From NCBI GenBank assembly GCA_964621615.1, contig CAZUMW010000002.1, positions 124,001 through 188,000 of the forward strand: 64,000 bases of DNA. The letters run 5' to 3'. Numbering within the stretch: the first letter of the stretch is position 1; every line of letters begins with the position of its first letter. Shown one piece after another: positions 45,279 through 53,723 of this stretch. The notes under the pieces are model-generated. The model searched no databases. It saw nothing but the letters and a program-made list of their open reading frames with translations, and had not been told where the DNA came from. A program made the position numbers and the translations under genes. Origin of the DNA: CAZUMW01 sp964621615. Its GTDB lineage: Bacteria > Desulfobacterota > WTBG01 > CAIYCZ01 > CAIRTM01.

Positions 45279-46592
45279 CTACCCCTTTACAATGTCCTCG
45301 GCCTTGGCTTTCCAGTGCTGCTCTATTTTTTTCGCGGTTTCAGGCTGCTCTTTCCGGATCCGGTCCATGTGGTTCATAATGGCCTTTTTCATGACATCGG
45401 GGGCTGTGTTTTCGCTGACAAAACCGGGATATTCCTCGCCGTCTGTAAGGCTGAATACGTAGTTGAGCTCATCGTCGCTGAGCAGGTGCAGGCCGAATCC
45501 CTGCAGCGCTTTTTCAATTTCATCCGGCCAGCAGTATTCAAAACTTTTCTGCCAGAAGCGGCTGTAGTCCTCGTAGCCTCGACCTGTACCAAGTACTTTC
45601 AGTGCAGCGTGTGCGGCGCGGTAGCCGTACACCATGGCCGACTGGCAGTATGTTTCAATAAAGGCTGCAGCATCACCGATGACGACGATATTGCCCTCGA
45701 CAGGATTGAGGATGCAGGTGTAAAAGTTAAGCATGCAGGCGGCTTTGTGTACAATCTTCGCATTGCGAAACCACTCATGAAACGGGCCCTCACGCAAAAA
45801 GCCGTCAAGCGCTTTTTTTGCAGGCATCCCAATCGGCGTGCCGCAGAATACGTCGAGTATGGGCTTGTCGTCCTTGCCGGCTTCAGGCAGGTATTTGGGA
45901 ACCATATAGATCTGGCCGGCCCTCCATTTGGTATGCCCCTTGCCGACACAGGTGATCCAGGAATCCCAGTACGGATAGTCGACATCGTCTAGAAAATAAG
46001 AGGCGACCCGGAAAGAGCCGATATATTTCCGGGTCTTGAAAAGATCCAGCCCTCTGACAATCTGTGAATTGCATCCATCGGCGGCAAATGCCGTTTTGCA
46101 GGTAATGTGCTGTATCGTTCGTGACCGGGCATGCCGGAGCGAAACCCTGACGCCGCCCTCGATATTTTCGGCTTTTATTCCCGCGGTTTCGGTTGCGACA
46201 TCGGTGCCGTTTGCAACCGCATCGTCAAGCAGGTTTTTCAGGATGATTTCTTTTGTGTAGGGCCACGCGACGCCCTTTTCTTTGTTGGCCATGGTGAGCT
46301 TATGTCCGCCGGGAGACAGGCGTGAGCTTTTCAGCAGCTTAACCCACTTGCCGGTGTATTTCACCGTGAAGCCGGTTTTTTCAAAGTAAAGGTTGTTGTC
46401 TTTTATATGGACGGTTTCACCGTGCGTGTTCGGCTCGTTGATGAGCATGGTGCAGCAGGACCGGTTTATCTTTTCGATATTCTTTTTTATATCGACAAGC
46501 AGCACCGTCTGTCCCGCACCGGAAAGCTCACGGGCCGCCATCAGCCCGGCAGGCCCTGCACCGATAACAATAAAATCATAGGTTGTTTTCAT
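45279..46592 (-). CDS. GGR/FixC-type FAD-dependent oxidoreductase 2
   Basis: 437 residues, paralogous to the flavoproteins at 26632 and 52382. FAD motif DFIVIGAGPAGLMAAREL, second FAD segment AADGCNSQIVRG, and VVIGDAAAFIE (GD motif). The ATG at 46592 with AGGGA upstream is preferred to a TTG at 46598. It begins 2 bp after the ferredoxin stop, an arrangement reminiscent of fixC-fixX. Probably takes electrons from that ferredoxin to reduce a C=C bond or a quinone; substrate unknown. Confidence 0.78.
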   Translation of the reverse strand: MKTTYDFIVIGAGPAGLMAARELSGAGQTVLLVDIKKNIEKINRSCCTMLINEPNTHGETVHIKDNNLYFEKTGFTVKYTGKWVKLLKSSRLSPGGHKLTMANKEKGVAWPYTKEIILKNLLDDAVANGTDVATETAGIKAENIEGGVRVSLRHARSRTIQHITCKTAFAADGCNSQIVRGLDLFKTRKYIGSFRVASYFLDDVDYPYWDSWITCVGKGHTKWRAGQIYMVPKYLPEAGKDDKPILDVFCGTPIGMPAKKALDGFLREGPFHEWFRNAKIVHKAACMLNFYTCILNPVEGNIVVIGDAAAFIETYCQSAMVYGYRAAHAALKVLGTGRGYEDYSRFWQKSFEYCWPDEIEKALQGFGLHLLSDDELNYVFSLTDGEEYPGFVSENTAPDVMKKAIMNHMDRIRKEQPETAKKIEQHWKAKAEDIVKG

Positions 46593-46594
46593 GC

Positions 46595-46855
46595 TCAAAA
46601 AATCCCTGAAACATCAGTGTGTGTTTGTCTTTCATGCTCCCGATAAGGGTCGCTTGCCAAATGAAGAACGGTGATATCGGGAAAGCGGCAGCCGGCATAT
46701 ATGGCATCAACACCGCAGGCATCCCGGCAGGTTCCGCATTCGATACAGGTCTGCTGGTCGATAAAAGAGCGATCGTCGATAAATCGAATAGCCAGCCGAG
46801 GGCAGATATTGACGCACGCGCCGCAGCCGACGCAGATTTCTCTGTTTACTTTCAT
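46595..46855 (-). CDS. 2[4Fe-4S] ferredoxin
   Basis: 86 residues: C8-C11-C14-C18 in CVGCGACVNICP and a second set in CIECGTCRDACG, followed by a 33-residue tail. The second cluster ends in CG rather than CP. Sits directly upstream of the flavoprotein at 45279 and is likely its donor. Part of the operon running from 51790. Confidence 0.88.
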   Translation of the reverse strand: MKVNREICVGCGACVNICPRLAIRFIDDRSFIDQQTCIECGTCRDACGVDAIYAGCRFPDITVLHLASDPYREHERQTHTDVSGIF

Positions 46856-46882
46856 CAGCTTTGTTCCCTGGTGTTTATCATG

Positions 46883-47329
46883 TTATCGTGCCGGACGCTC
46901 ATATTTGTATGCACAGATGCAGTCACCTTCTGACTGCCGGGCAACATAGCGAACGTTCATGTCAGGAAAGGCCCGCCTCGTTGCTTCAATATCCATGTCG
47001 CACAGCACGTGACACGGGTTATCTATCCCGTATTCTTTGCTCATTTCCAGATATGGACATTCATATTGTATTTCAAGAACCGCATCGATGCCCCTGTTTG
47101 ATATGTCCACGACCTGCATGGTCATCCCGAGCTTTTTATAATACGGTATTGCATGGGAAAAGCCATTTGCCAGGGTAGTATTATCGATATACTGACCCAT
47201 TTTCTGACGCTGCCGCTCGGGGTATCCTTCAAGCATTTTTTCCCAGGCCCGCTCTTCACCCATTTCTTTTTTTAAGCGGACATACTGTTCAAATTTGTTC
47301 CTGAAAAGCTCGTTGTGCTCAGGCTTCAT
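46883..47329 (-). CDS. L-2-amino-thiazoline-4-carboxylate hydrolase-like domain protein
   Basis: 148 residues, cytosolic. The C-terminal pattern YECPYLEMSKEYG ... CHVLCDMDIEA ... GDCICAYKYE matches the CPxxE...C..D....GD..C.F.F layout of the ATC-hydrolase-like family, a fold close to V4R ligand-binding domains. Despite the name, most members have no known reaction. GGAG precedes the ATG. Lies between the NuoG-like and ferredoxin genes. Possibly a substrate-binding or cofactor protein of this system. Confidence 0.55.
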   Translation of the reverse strand: MKPEHNELFRNKFEQYVRLKKEMGEERAWEKMLEGYPERQRQKMGQYIDNTTLANGFSHAIPYYKKLGMTMQVVDISNRGIDAVLEIQYECPYLEMSKEYGIDNPCHVLCDMDIEATRRAFPDMNVRYVARQSEGDCICAYKYERPAR

Positions 47330-47352
47330 ATGCGTGCTCCGTTAGCAGTGGT

Positions 47353-48114
47353 TTACGTTGTTCTGCAGTGAAGACAGGTGTCAAAAAAATCATCCGGCAG
47401 CGTGGCATTTTCTCTGATATGCTCGAGCTGAAACTCGGGTGCGAACGGTTCACCGCAGACGCTGCAGCGCTTAAGGGGCAAATCGACCTTCCACCGGTCC
47501 ACAATCCGGGCAGGGCCGGATACAGTGCGGCCGGCCACCGTTGTCTTTTCCCCTTCAGGAATGTCGGTGCAGCAAATGGCCCCGGTGGGGCAGATATCCG
47601 CGCAGGTCCCGCAGCCGATACACTCATCCGACCGGTCAAAAAAAGGCGATGCAGCGGTTCGCTCGTAGCCGCGCCCGGCAAAATCTATGGCGCTTGCGCC
47701 GACAATTTCCCTGCATGCCCTGACACACAGGCCGCAGGCAATGCACAGCTCATTTCTGACGGCAAAGCGTTCAGGCCGGGATGCATTAAGCAGTTCTGCA
47801 AGCTCCCGGATGGCGGGGGCGTCCGGCGCTTCGCATAACAGAAGGCCGATAATAAATTTTCTTATATCCTGAATGATGTCGGTGTTCGTTTGTACTGCAA
47901 TGCCCTCCGCAGCTTCATAACAACAGGAGGAGACGGTTTTTGTCACCCCGTCACGGGTAACCTCAACCACGCAGAGCCGGCAGCCCCCGTACGGGGTGAC
48001 CGCTTCATGGTGACACAGCGTGGGAATCCATATGCCCAGCTGCTGTGCTGCTTCAAGAACGGTGGTTCCTGGATAAACGGTAACCGGTATGCCGTCTATG
48101 GTAAGTGATATCAT
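47353..48114 (-). CDS. NuoG-N/HydC-like iron-sulfur protein
   Basis: 253 residues. The N-terminal [2Fe-2S] plant-type domain has ligands in PTLCHHEAVTPYGGCRLCVVEV and a later SCC; then 4Fe-4S motifs CIACGLCVRACRE and CIGCGTCADICPTGA. The C-terminus carries an extra CSVCGEPF ... CLHCR zinc-ribbon-like pair not normal for NuoG. It lacks the molybdopterin-like C-terminal domain, so it is an electron wire rather than a complex I NuoG. 93 bp after NuoF-like gene, same operon. Confidence 0.82.
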   Translation of the reverse strand: MISLTIDGIPVTVYPGTTVLEAAQQLGIWIPTLCHHEAVTPYGGCRLCVVEVTRDGVTKTVSSCCYEAAEGIAVQTNTDIIQDIRKFIIGLLLCEAPDAPAIRELAELLNASRPERFAVRNELCIACGLCVRACREIVGASAIDFAGRGYERTAASPFFDRSDECIGCGTCADICPTGAICCTDIPEGEKTTVAGRTVSGPARIVDRWKVDLPLKRCSVCGEPFAPEFQLEHIRENATLPDDFFDTCLHCRTT

Positions 48115-48207
48115 GGCTGTAGCCCCGAATTATTCGTTATGTAATTTCCTGCCGGTGCCCATAACGGCATAATTGAAAATGCCATTGTCTTTTGCGAAGC
48201 CCGCCTG

Positions 48208-50118
48208 TTATGAAACAACGACGGCTTCATAGCGGCATACCTGTCGGCATGCACCGCATTTCGTGCACTTTTTCTGATCTATAACGTGCGGCTTCTTTTT
48301 TGTCCCTGCTATGGCGCCTGCCGGGCACGCCTGCCGGCAGGCGCCGCAGCCGGTGCATTTTTTGCGGTCGATGCTGAAAGAAATCAGCTCCCGGCATACA
48401 CCGGCGGGACATTTTTTGACAAGTATATGTGCAAGATATTCATCTTTGAAATGCTTCAGTGTGGACAGTATGACATTCGGAGCGGTGCTGCCGAGTCCGC
48501 AGAGCGCCGACTGCTGTATAAGAGAGGCCATGTGTTCAAGCTGTGCCAGATCTTCAACAGTGCCGTTGCCGGTGCTGATATCATCAAGGATTTCACGCAT
48601 TCTTCTCAGGCCGACACGACAGGGAGTGCACTTGCCGCACGATTCTGCTTCCAGAAATCCGATAAAGTATCGTGCGATATCAACCATACAGGTTTTATCG
48701 TCCATAACGATAAGGCCGCCTGAGCCCATAATGGATCCTGCCTGCTCGAGACTGGAATAGTCAACGGGAAGCTGCAGAAGATGAACGGGAATGCATCCTC
48801 CCGAAGGGCCCCCGGTCTGAACGGCTTTACAGGCTGCACCGCCGGGGATGCCGCCGCCGATATCGTGAACGATTTCTTTGAGCGAGGTGCCAAGCTGTAT
48901 TTCAATAAGCCCGACCCTGTTGACGCTGCCAACCAGAGAAAACACTTTTGTGCCGGCGCTTCCCGGGCAGCCAAGAGATGAGAACCACCCGGCGCCTTTT
49001 ACGATTATTGCAGGCACCGTGGCCAGCGTTTCAACGTTGTTGATAACCGTCGGACACCCCCAGAGCCCTTTTTGTACCGGGTAGGGGGGGCGCTGCTGAG
49101 GCTCGCCGCAGCCGCCCTCGACCGAGCGCAATAGGGCGGTCTCCTCGCCGCAGACAAACGCCCCTGCTCCCTTAACAACAGTTATATCGAAGCTGAAGGA
49201 TGAGCCCATGATCCGCTCACCCAGAAGCCCCTGTTTGCGGGCCTGTGCAATAGCCTTTTCAATGCGCTCCACAGCAAGAGGATACTCTTCGCGCACATAA
49301 ATGAAGCCCTGTCCGGCCCCGACCGCATAGCCTGCAATGAGCATTCCCTCAATGACCGCATGCGGGTCGCCTTCAATAATGCTCCGGTCCATGTAGGCAC
49401 CGGGATCACCCTCGTCGGCATTGCATACAATATATTTGTTCCTGCTTTTTTCTTTTCTGCACAGCAGCCACTTTCTGCCGGTGGGAAACCCTGCACCGCC
49501 GCGGCCGCGAAGGCCTGACCGGTCTATTGTCTGTATTGCCGTGCGGGGGTCTTCTGCTTCCAGGACGCTCATGATACCCCGATAGCCCTCTGCAGCGATA
49601 TATTCTGCTATATTTTCAGGATCAATTCTGCCGCAATTGCGAAGCGCTATTCGGGTTTGCTTTCGGTAAAACGGCAACTCCTCAAGCAGGGGTATATCGG
49701 CTGTGAGGCCGTCGTTTTCAGTGCTGGAATAAACGTGTACGTGGCTGTTTAACAGAAACGATTCCTTTTGTTTTGCGGCAAGAGCGCCTGCAGGGATTTT
49801 CCCGCTTTGCAGATCGTCTATAAGCTTTCGTGCCTTTTTAGCGTTCATGTGTGCATATATCAGTCGCGGCAGGCCGGGAGCCTGAATGTCCACAATCGGC
49901 TCACAATGGCACATGCCGATACAGCCGGTTTTCTGAACCGATGCTTTCAGCCCTTTTGTCTCTACTGCGTCGGCTATTGCTTCATAGACGCTTTCAGCCC
50001 CGGCAGCAAGTCCGCAGGTGGCAGCACCGACGCTGATTTTAATTTTTTTGGGGAACAGCGACCGTAATCCCCGGGCTTTGAGCCGGTCCAGGGATTGAAG
50101 GGTTTTTTGTTTCATCAT
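48208..50118 (-). CDS. NuoF/HndC-type NADH-binding flavoprotein
   Basis: 636 residues: N-terminal thioredoxin-like [2Fe-2S] domain (Cys35, Cys66, Cys70 region), FMN/NADH-binding core (GRGGAGFPTGRKW, then NADEGDPGAYMDRS), the 4Fe-4S motif ESCGKCTPCRVG, and two C-terminal ferredoxin clusters (CTGCGACRQACP, CTKCGACRQVC). This is the layout of HndC/HydB, used in electron-bifurcating hydrogenases, NADP-reducing hydrogenase and formate dehydrogenase modules. No hydrogenase or formate dehydrogenase catalytic gene is nearby. Overlaps NuoE by 4 bp. Likely oxidises NADH to feed ferredoxin. Confidence 0.9.
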   Translation of the reverse strand: MMKQKTLQSLDRLKARGLRSLFPKKIKISVGAATCGLAAGAESVYEAIADAVETKGLKASVQKTGCIGMCHCEPIVDIQAPGLPRLIYAHMNAKKARKLIDDLQSGKIPAGALAAKQKESFLLNSHVHVYSSTENDGLTADIPLLEELPFYRKQTRIALRNCGRIDPENIAEYIAAEGYRGIMSVLEAEDPRTAIQTIDRSGLRGRGGAGFPTGRKWLLCRKEKSRNKYIVCNADEGDPGAYMDRSIIEGDPHAVIEGMLIAGYAVGAGQGFIYVREEYPLAVERIEKAIAQARKQGLLGERIMGSSFSFDITVVKGAGAFVCGEETALLRSVEGGCGEPQQRPPYPVQKGLWGCPTVINNVETLATVPAIIVKGAGWFSSLGCPGSAGTKVFSLVGSVNRVGLIEIQLGTSLKEIVHDIGGGIPGGAACKAVQTGGPSGGCIPVHLLQLPVDYSSLEQAGSIMGSGGLIVMDDKTCMVDIARYFIGFLEAESCGKCTPCRVGLRRMREILDDISTGNGTVEDLAQLEHMASLIQQSALCGLGSTAPNVILSTLKHFKDEYLAHILVKKCPAGVCRELISFSIDRKKCTGCGACRQACPAGAIAGTKKKPHVIDQKKCTKCGACRQVCRYEAVVVS

Positions 50119-50594
50119 GAATTGTCTTTCCGCAATTTTTTAATAAGGCCTGCCATTTTTGCCTGGTCTGTGTTTCCGTACGTCCGGTCGTTAATCTGAA
50201 CAACCGGCGACAGGCTGCAGCACCCCAGGCAGCGAACCGTCGTCAGCGTAAATGCTTTATCTTTTGTTGTCCCTTCGTCGCCTTCAAGCCCGAGCTGCGA
50301 GCCGATACTGCGGGCAAGCTCGCGGCTGTTTTTCATATGACAGGCCGTACCGACGCATACCCGGATAATATTTTTGCCTGTCGGTGTCAGCGAGAAGGCA
50401 TTATAAAACGACGCGATTGAAAAAAGCCTGCTGAGCGGTGTGTCAAGCTTTCTGCTTATTGCCTGCAGGGCCTCTTTGGGCAGATACCCGCATCGCTCCT
50501 GAACAGCCTGCAAAAGAGCTACGAGATTGGTTTGTCCGCTTTTTTTGTATGCGGCAATAAGCCGGTTAACGGCGGCTTTGTCACGGGTGTTCAT
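50115..50594 (-). CDS. NuoE/HndA-type [2Fe-2S] protein
   Basis: 159 residues; thioredoxin-like ferredoxin with VCVGTACHMKN and later RCLGCCSLSPVVQIN, giving the four Cys ligands of NuoE proteins. The N-terminal helical domain (GYLPKEALQAIS) is present. It overlaps both neighbours by 4 bp (ATGA), so it is co-translated with NuoF and the PorB-like protein. Electron carrier between NADH-flavoprotein and partners. Confidence 0.9.
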   Translation of the reverse strand: MNTRDKAAVNRLIAAYKKSGQTNLVALLQAVQERCGYLPKEALQAISRKLDTPLSRLFSIASFYNAFSLTPTGKNIIRVCVGTACHMKNSRELARSIGSQLGLEGDEGTTKDKAFTLTTVRCLGCCSLSPVVQINDRTYGNTDQAKMAGLIKKLRKDNS

Positions 50595-51457
50595 GTAAAC
50601 AGCTCCGTTTCGTTTTTATTGAGGCGGTCATAAAATGAATCGACTGCGTGCTGCAGCGCCGGGTATACTGTGTCTGGCAGTGTGAAAAACCTTTTTTGTT
50701 TTGACAGGAACGTGCGCGCCGGCTCTTTATTTGTAATTTTTTTGGAGATGGTGACAGTGCCTTCACAAAATTCAAACAGAGGAAGCCAACGGCTGAGAAC
50801 CGCGCGTGCACCCATGGCTATAGAATCCGCCGGCGGAAAAATCCAACCTGTGGGACAGGGGGTAAGAACAAGAATGAATGCGTTACCATCGGCAGCATAT
50901 GCTTTTTTCAGCTTGTCCATCAAGTCCAGCGGGAATCCGGGGCAGGCAGTTGCAAAATACGAGAAATATCCCTGCCTGACAATCGGCGGAATGTTTTTGT
51001 GATGAACCAGCTCCTGGATTTCTTTTTCGGTTGCCGGTTCGGAATATTTTTCATTCAGCCCAAAGGGAAGCGGAGCCGTCTGCTGTATCAGCTCGTCAAT
51101 GTAGGGCTCGTTGTCCAGGCACACATAGACTGCTTTCGCATCAGAGCTTTCCAGCAGTCCTGTCAGTGCAAGGTACTGTTCAGAAAACACGGTTCTGTTG
51201 ATTCCGATGATGCCTTTTGGCTTTTTACCGCTCGATGAGCGCCGGTCGAGCAGCTGTTCCAGTGACTGCTCTGTCTGCACATCAAGCGCACAGCCGGTTA
51301 ACGCCTGGTTGTGGGTGGATTCAACGGCCCCGTCGAGGGCTTTTGAAACTATTCTGCATGAAAGCGCCTTGCCGCAGCCCTTGCAGGAGCGTCTGCCGCT
51401 CAAAAACTGCTCATGCCGGGGAAGCAGGTTTGCTCTATAGACCGGAAACTGATCCAT
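50591..51457 (-). CDS. PorB-like protein (2-oxoacid:ferredoxin oxidoreductase beta-like) with degenerate TPP site
   Basis: 288 residues. The N-terminal SCKGCGKALSCRI (C25, C28), a YVCLDNEPYIDE segment and LTPCPTGWIFPP reproduce PorB landmarks (CxGCG, YDNEAYMNTG, APCPPGW). The TPP motif GDGG...is missing: the matching place reads KGIIGINRTVFSEQ. No PorA or PorG gene is present; only a PorD-like ferredoxin precedes it. So it probably does not do oxoacid oxidation and may have become an electron-transfer or scaffold subunit for the NuoEF module. RBS AAGGAAC. Confidence 0.65.
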   Translation of the reverse strand: MDQFPVYRANLLPRHEQFLSGRRSCKGCGKALSCRIVSKALDGAVESTHNQALTGCALDVQTEQSLEQLLDRRSSSGKKPKGIIGINRTVFSEQYLALTGLLESSDAKAVYVCLDNEPYIDELIQQTAPLPFGLNEKYSEPATEKEIQELVHHKNIPPIVRQGYFSYFATACPGFPLDLMDKLKKAYAADGNAFILVLTPCPTGWIFPPADSIAMGARAVLSRWLPLFEFCEGTVTISKKITNKEPARTFLSKQKRFFTLPDTVYPALQHAVDSFYDRLNKNETELFT

Positions 51458-51470
51458 TAACCGTTCCTTT

Positions 51471-51737
51471 TTATTTTTTCATCCATGGCGGGCGGTCGCA
51501 CACCGGCTTTGCGGTTATACAGCCTGTTGTGCACTGTCTGATACAGATTCCGCACCCTTTGCAATATGTCTGATCGACCTCATAGTGCCCGTCGGCGTTC
51601 CTGAAAATGGCCCCGTCGGGACAAAACAGAAAGCACACGCCGCAGCGAATGCATTTATCATGATCCCATTGCGGCTCTTCAAACCGCCAGTCCTCATTAG
51701 AGCTGCATTCCGCTGCTGGCAATATCGGTGTATTCAT
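51471..51737 (-). CDS. PorD-like 2[4Fe-4S] ferredoxin
   Basis: 88 residues: DWRFEEPQWDHDKCIRCGVC start, then CPDGAI, YCKGCGICIRQC; typical of the delta subunit of pyruvate-type oxidoreductases. The second cluster ends CTTGC instead of CPxx. RBS GGTGAG. First gene of the ten-gene operon, under a strong promoter at 51797-51825. Confidence 0.82.
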   Translation of the reverse strand: MNTPILPAAECSSNEDWRFEEPQWDHDKCIRCGVCFLFCPDGAIFRNADGHYEVDQTYCKGCGICIRQCTTGCITAKPVCDRPPWMKK

Positions 51738-51772
51738 ATCTCACCGGGTATAGTTGTTATATGTCCTTGGTA

Positions 51773-51787
51773 TTAGTCTAAAGCAAC
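51773..51787. promoter_or_regulatory. Degenerate type-A operator
   Basis: TTAGTCTAAAGCAAC: matches the left half and centre of GTAGTCCTAAAGACTAC with one base missing, and lies at the same place relative to the -10 as the two perfect copies. Confidence 0.4.
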
Positions 51788-51796
51788 AATATTTAG

Positions 51797-51825
51797 AATA
51801 TACATTCCGAGAGAAGTCTTGTCAA
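51797..51825 (-). promoter_or_regulatory. Promoter of the NuoEF/PorBD-like operon
   Basis: Minus-strand TTGACA-N17-TATATT. The spacer contains the type-B element. Confidence 0.8.
51804..51816. promoter_or_regulatory. Type-B palindromic element in a promoter spacer
   Basis: ATTC-CGAGA-GAAG, exactly between -35 and -10; compare ATTC-CGATA-GAAT at 28008 and TATTC-CGATT-GAATA at 53724. Confidence 0.5.
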
Positions 51826-52381
51826 GAAAAAATATGCCCTTGGAATTAATCTTTCGGAATATTAGGTCCTGAAACTACTACCTGTGTTAACGGGATCGTC
51901 GTGTATTCCTGATTGGATCTGGTAAATCCCATGGTGTGAGAGTCATATCAGCCCGAAGCAAATCTTCCGCAAGTGGCCTTCCAAACTATATGTGTTTGTG
52001 TATTATCCGGGCCTGTGCATCGGTAAAAACATCCGGCCGGGAAATTGTCTTTTTCGGGAGCTGCTGTAAAATTGCATGATTTTCAATCGGACAGCAGGCC
52101 CGGATCTGAACACTACATGTGAGGCAAAAGGTATAGAGTAATTCTCTGGTATGCAGGGGGCCCGTGATCGCAGAAGAAAACATCCCGCCTGCGATTTCTC
52201 TGCGGTGTGCGTATAATGGTATAGCCCGGGGCAACTGTTCGTGCGATCCGCGGCGGAGCAGAAGCAGGCATATACCGGTTAATTACGGGGATATGCCAAT
52301 CAAGAATATGGGGCTATTCCCAATTGCCTGCGGCCCCAGTGAACGTGATCGCACGTCGCGATACGTGCCGGTAAGGAACGA

Positions 52382-53707
52382 TCAATAACAGGGAAATCCT
52401 TTTTTGCGGGACTTGGTCATGAGTTTGATCGTGTTCTGCGGTTTGAAGCGGGCGATTTTTTCAGCCAGCTGCGGGCGCTCCTGTTTGATTTGGTCAAGGT
52501 GTGGGGTAAGGCCTGTCATCAATGTCTGGTACAGCTTAAACGGGTTAAGGGTCCAGGGGAGCTTCTGATCCACAAGCGCGTGGATATAATTGTGCTCCTC
52601 CTCGGTGAAAAGGCGGTTGAACACGAAATAACACAGAAACTCGGTATAATCATGGGTGCCGGCCCAGTTGCGCTGCCACCATGTTATATAGTCCATCACA
52701 CCCTCGCGCCCGATTTGACCGGTGTGGAGGGCATTGCATACAGCATTGGCAGCCTTGTGTCCGGAAAGCAGCGCCCCGGTGTTTTCGGCTTCGGCAAACC
52801 AGCAGCTGTCTCCCACGAAAAGCACATTGTCCACAAACGGCTCCTTAGCCGGGCTCCAGTTGCTGATTACCGCACACCGCTCATGAGTGATTGTTACATC
52901 CTGAAACCAGTGCCTGAAAGGGCTGTGTCCGGTAAGGTATTCAAAGCGCTCTTTGCCGACAATATACAGCCAGTATTCATCAGGGCTGTATACGCTGGGA
53001 AGCATGGAAAACATAATGGGCCCCAGGTGTGGCGGCCCGAAGCACAAGCCCAGAGAAATCATCTCCGAGCGATCAAATTCCACACCGGTAATGTAGTAGC
53101 TGTTGGCGCTTCCGGTATTGATAAAAATGCGGTCGCGATTCAGACCCAGATTCCGGGCCAGCCGGGAATTCACCCCGTCCGCTGCAATACAGAAGGTTCC
53201 GGTAAAAGACTCGCCCTCAGCGGTTTTTACCCGGACGCCGGCGGATGTTTTTGAAACATCTGTTACGTTTCTGCCCAGATAAAATGAAACCCCGGCTTTT
53301 TGAGCTTCGTCCCTGAGCCCTCCAAGGAGTGCCCCTTTGTCGAAGACCACGGCAGGAGTGCCCGCGCCCGAGGCATTTTTTTCATAGTCTCCAACCTCGA
53401 TGCGGTCCTGCGCGTTCGGCGCAACAAAATGGAGCGCGTAAAATTCCCTATAGTCGCCGGGGTAATTTACCGAGAAATTGTTGGCCGGGAAAATCCACTT
53501 GTTCTGCTCCCGGGAGAAATACATGTTTTCATTATAAAATGAGTCCATGTTCATCAGGAACATCTGAGCGCAGGCGCGCTGAATCTTTGCGGGATCGGTT
53601 TTGCGCTCGATCAGCGCCACGGTGAGCCCGTTTTGTGCGGCTGTTTTTGCAGCCTCAAGCCCGGAGGTTCCTCCGCCAACGACCACGAGATCATAGTGCT
53701 GAGCCAT
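52382..53707 (-). CDS. GGR/FixC-type FAD-dependent oxidoreductase 3
   Basis: 441 residues, paralogue of those at 26632 and 45279. FAD motif YDLVVVGGGTSGLEAAKTA, second segment CIAADGVNSRLARNLG, and VLFVGDSCWFAEAENTGALL near the GD motif (copy 1 has LLISDAVWCQEAEMTGAVI). RBS AAAGGAA before the ATG, and a perfect 15-bp palindrome just upstream. It is 43 bp from the PadR gene upstream on the same strand, so regulator and enzyme may be co-transcribed. Confidence 0.8.
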   Translation of the reverse strand: MAQHYDLVVVGGGTSGLEAAKTAAQNGLTVALIERKTDPAKIQRACAQMFLMNMDSFYNENMYFSREQNKWIFPANNFSVNYPGDYREFYALHFVAPNAQDRIEVGDYEKNASGAGTPAVVFDKGALLGGLRDEAQKAGVSFYLGRNVTDVSKTSAGVRVKTAEGESFTGTFCIAADGVNSRLARNLGLNRDRIFINTGSANSYYITGVEFDRSEMISLGLCFGPPHLGPIMFSMLPSVYSPDEYWLYIVGKERFEYLTGHSPFRHWFQDVTITHERCAVISNWSPAKEPFVDNVLFVGDSCWFAEAENTGALLSGHKAANAVCNALHTGQIGREGVMDYITWWQRNWAGTHDYTEFLCYFVFNRLFTEEEHNYIHALVDQKLPWTLNPFKLYQTLMTGLTPHLDQIKQERPQLAEKIARFKPQNTIKLMTKSRKKGFPCY

Positions 53708-53723
53708 GAAAATTTCCTTTATG

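Larger units (their letters stand above)
51738..52381. other. Long intergenic region upstream of the electron-transfer operon
   Basis: Carries the promoter and operator-like sites listed separately, plus a second partial type-B element (AATCTTTCGGAAT at 51848-51860). The stretch from about 51900 to 52381 shows no convincing gene; a minus-strand reading frame at 51986-52234 has no RBS or recognisable family. Confidence 0.5.

Noticed and set aside
45258..45992. Long plus-strand frame opposite the flavoprotein gene
   Set aside because: Antisense shadow of the flavoprotein at 45279-46592.
48208..50594. Hydrogenase or formate dehydrogenase assignment for the NuoEF-like genes
   Set aside because: No H-cluster, NiFe or molybdopterin catalytic subunit is encoded nearby, so only the diaphorase-like part can be claimed.
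50591..51457. Calling the PorB-like protein a working pyruvate:ferredoxin oxidoreductase subunit
   Set aside because: The TPP GDG motif is absent and there is no PorA or PorG.
51986..52234. 82-codon minus-strand frame in the long gap
   Set aside because: No RBS, no recognisable family and unusual composition; may be the remnant of something but cannot be supported.
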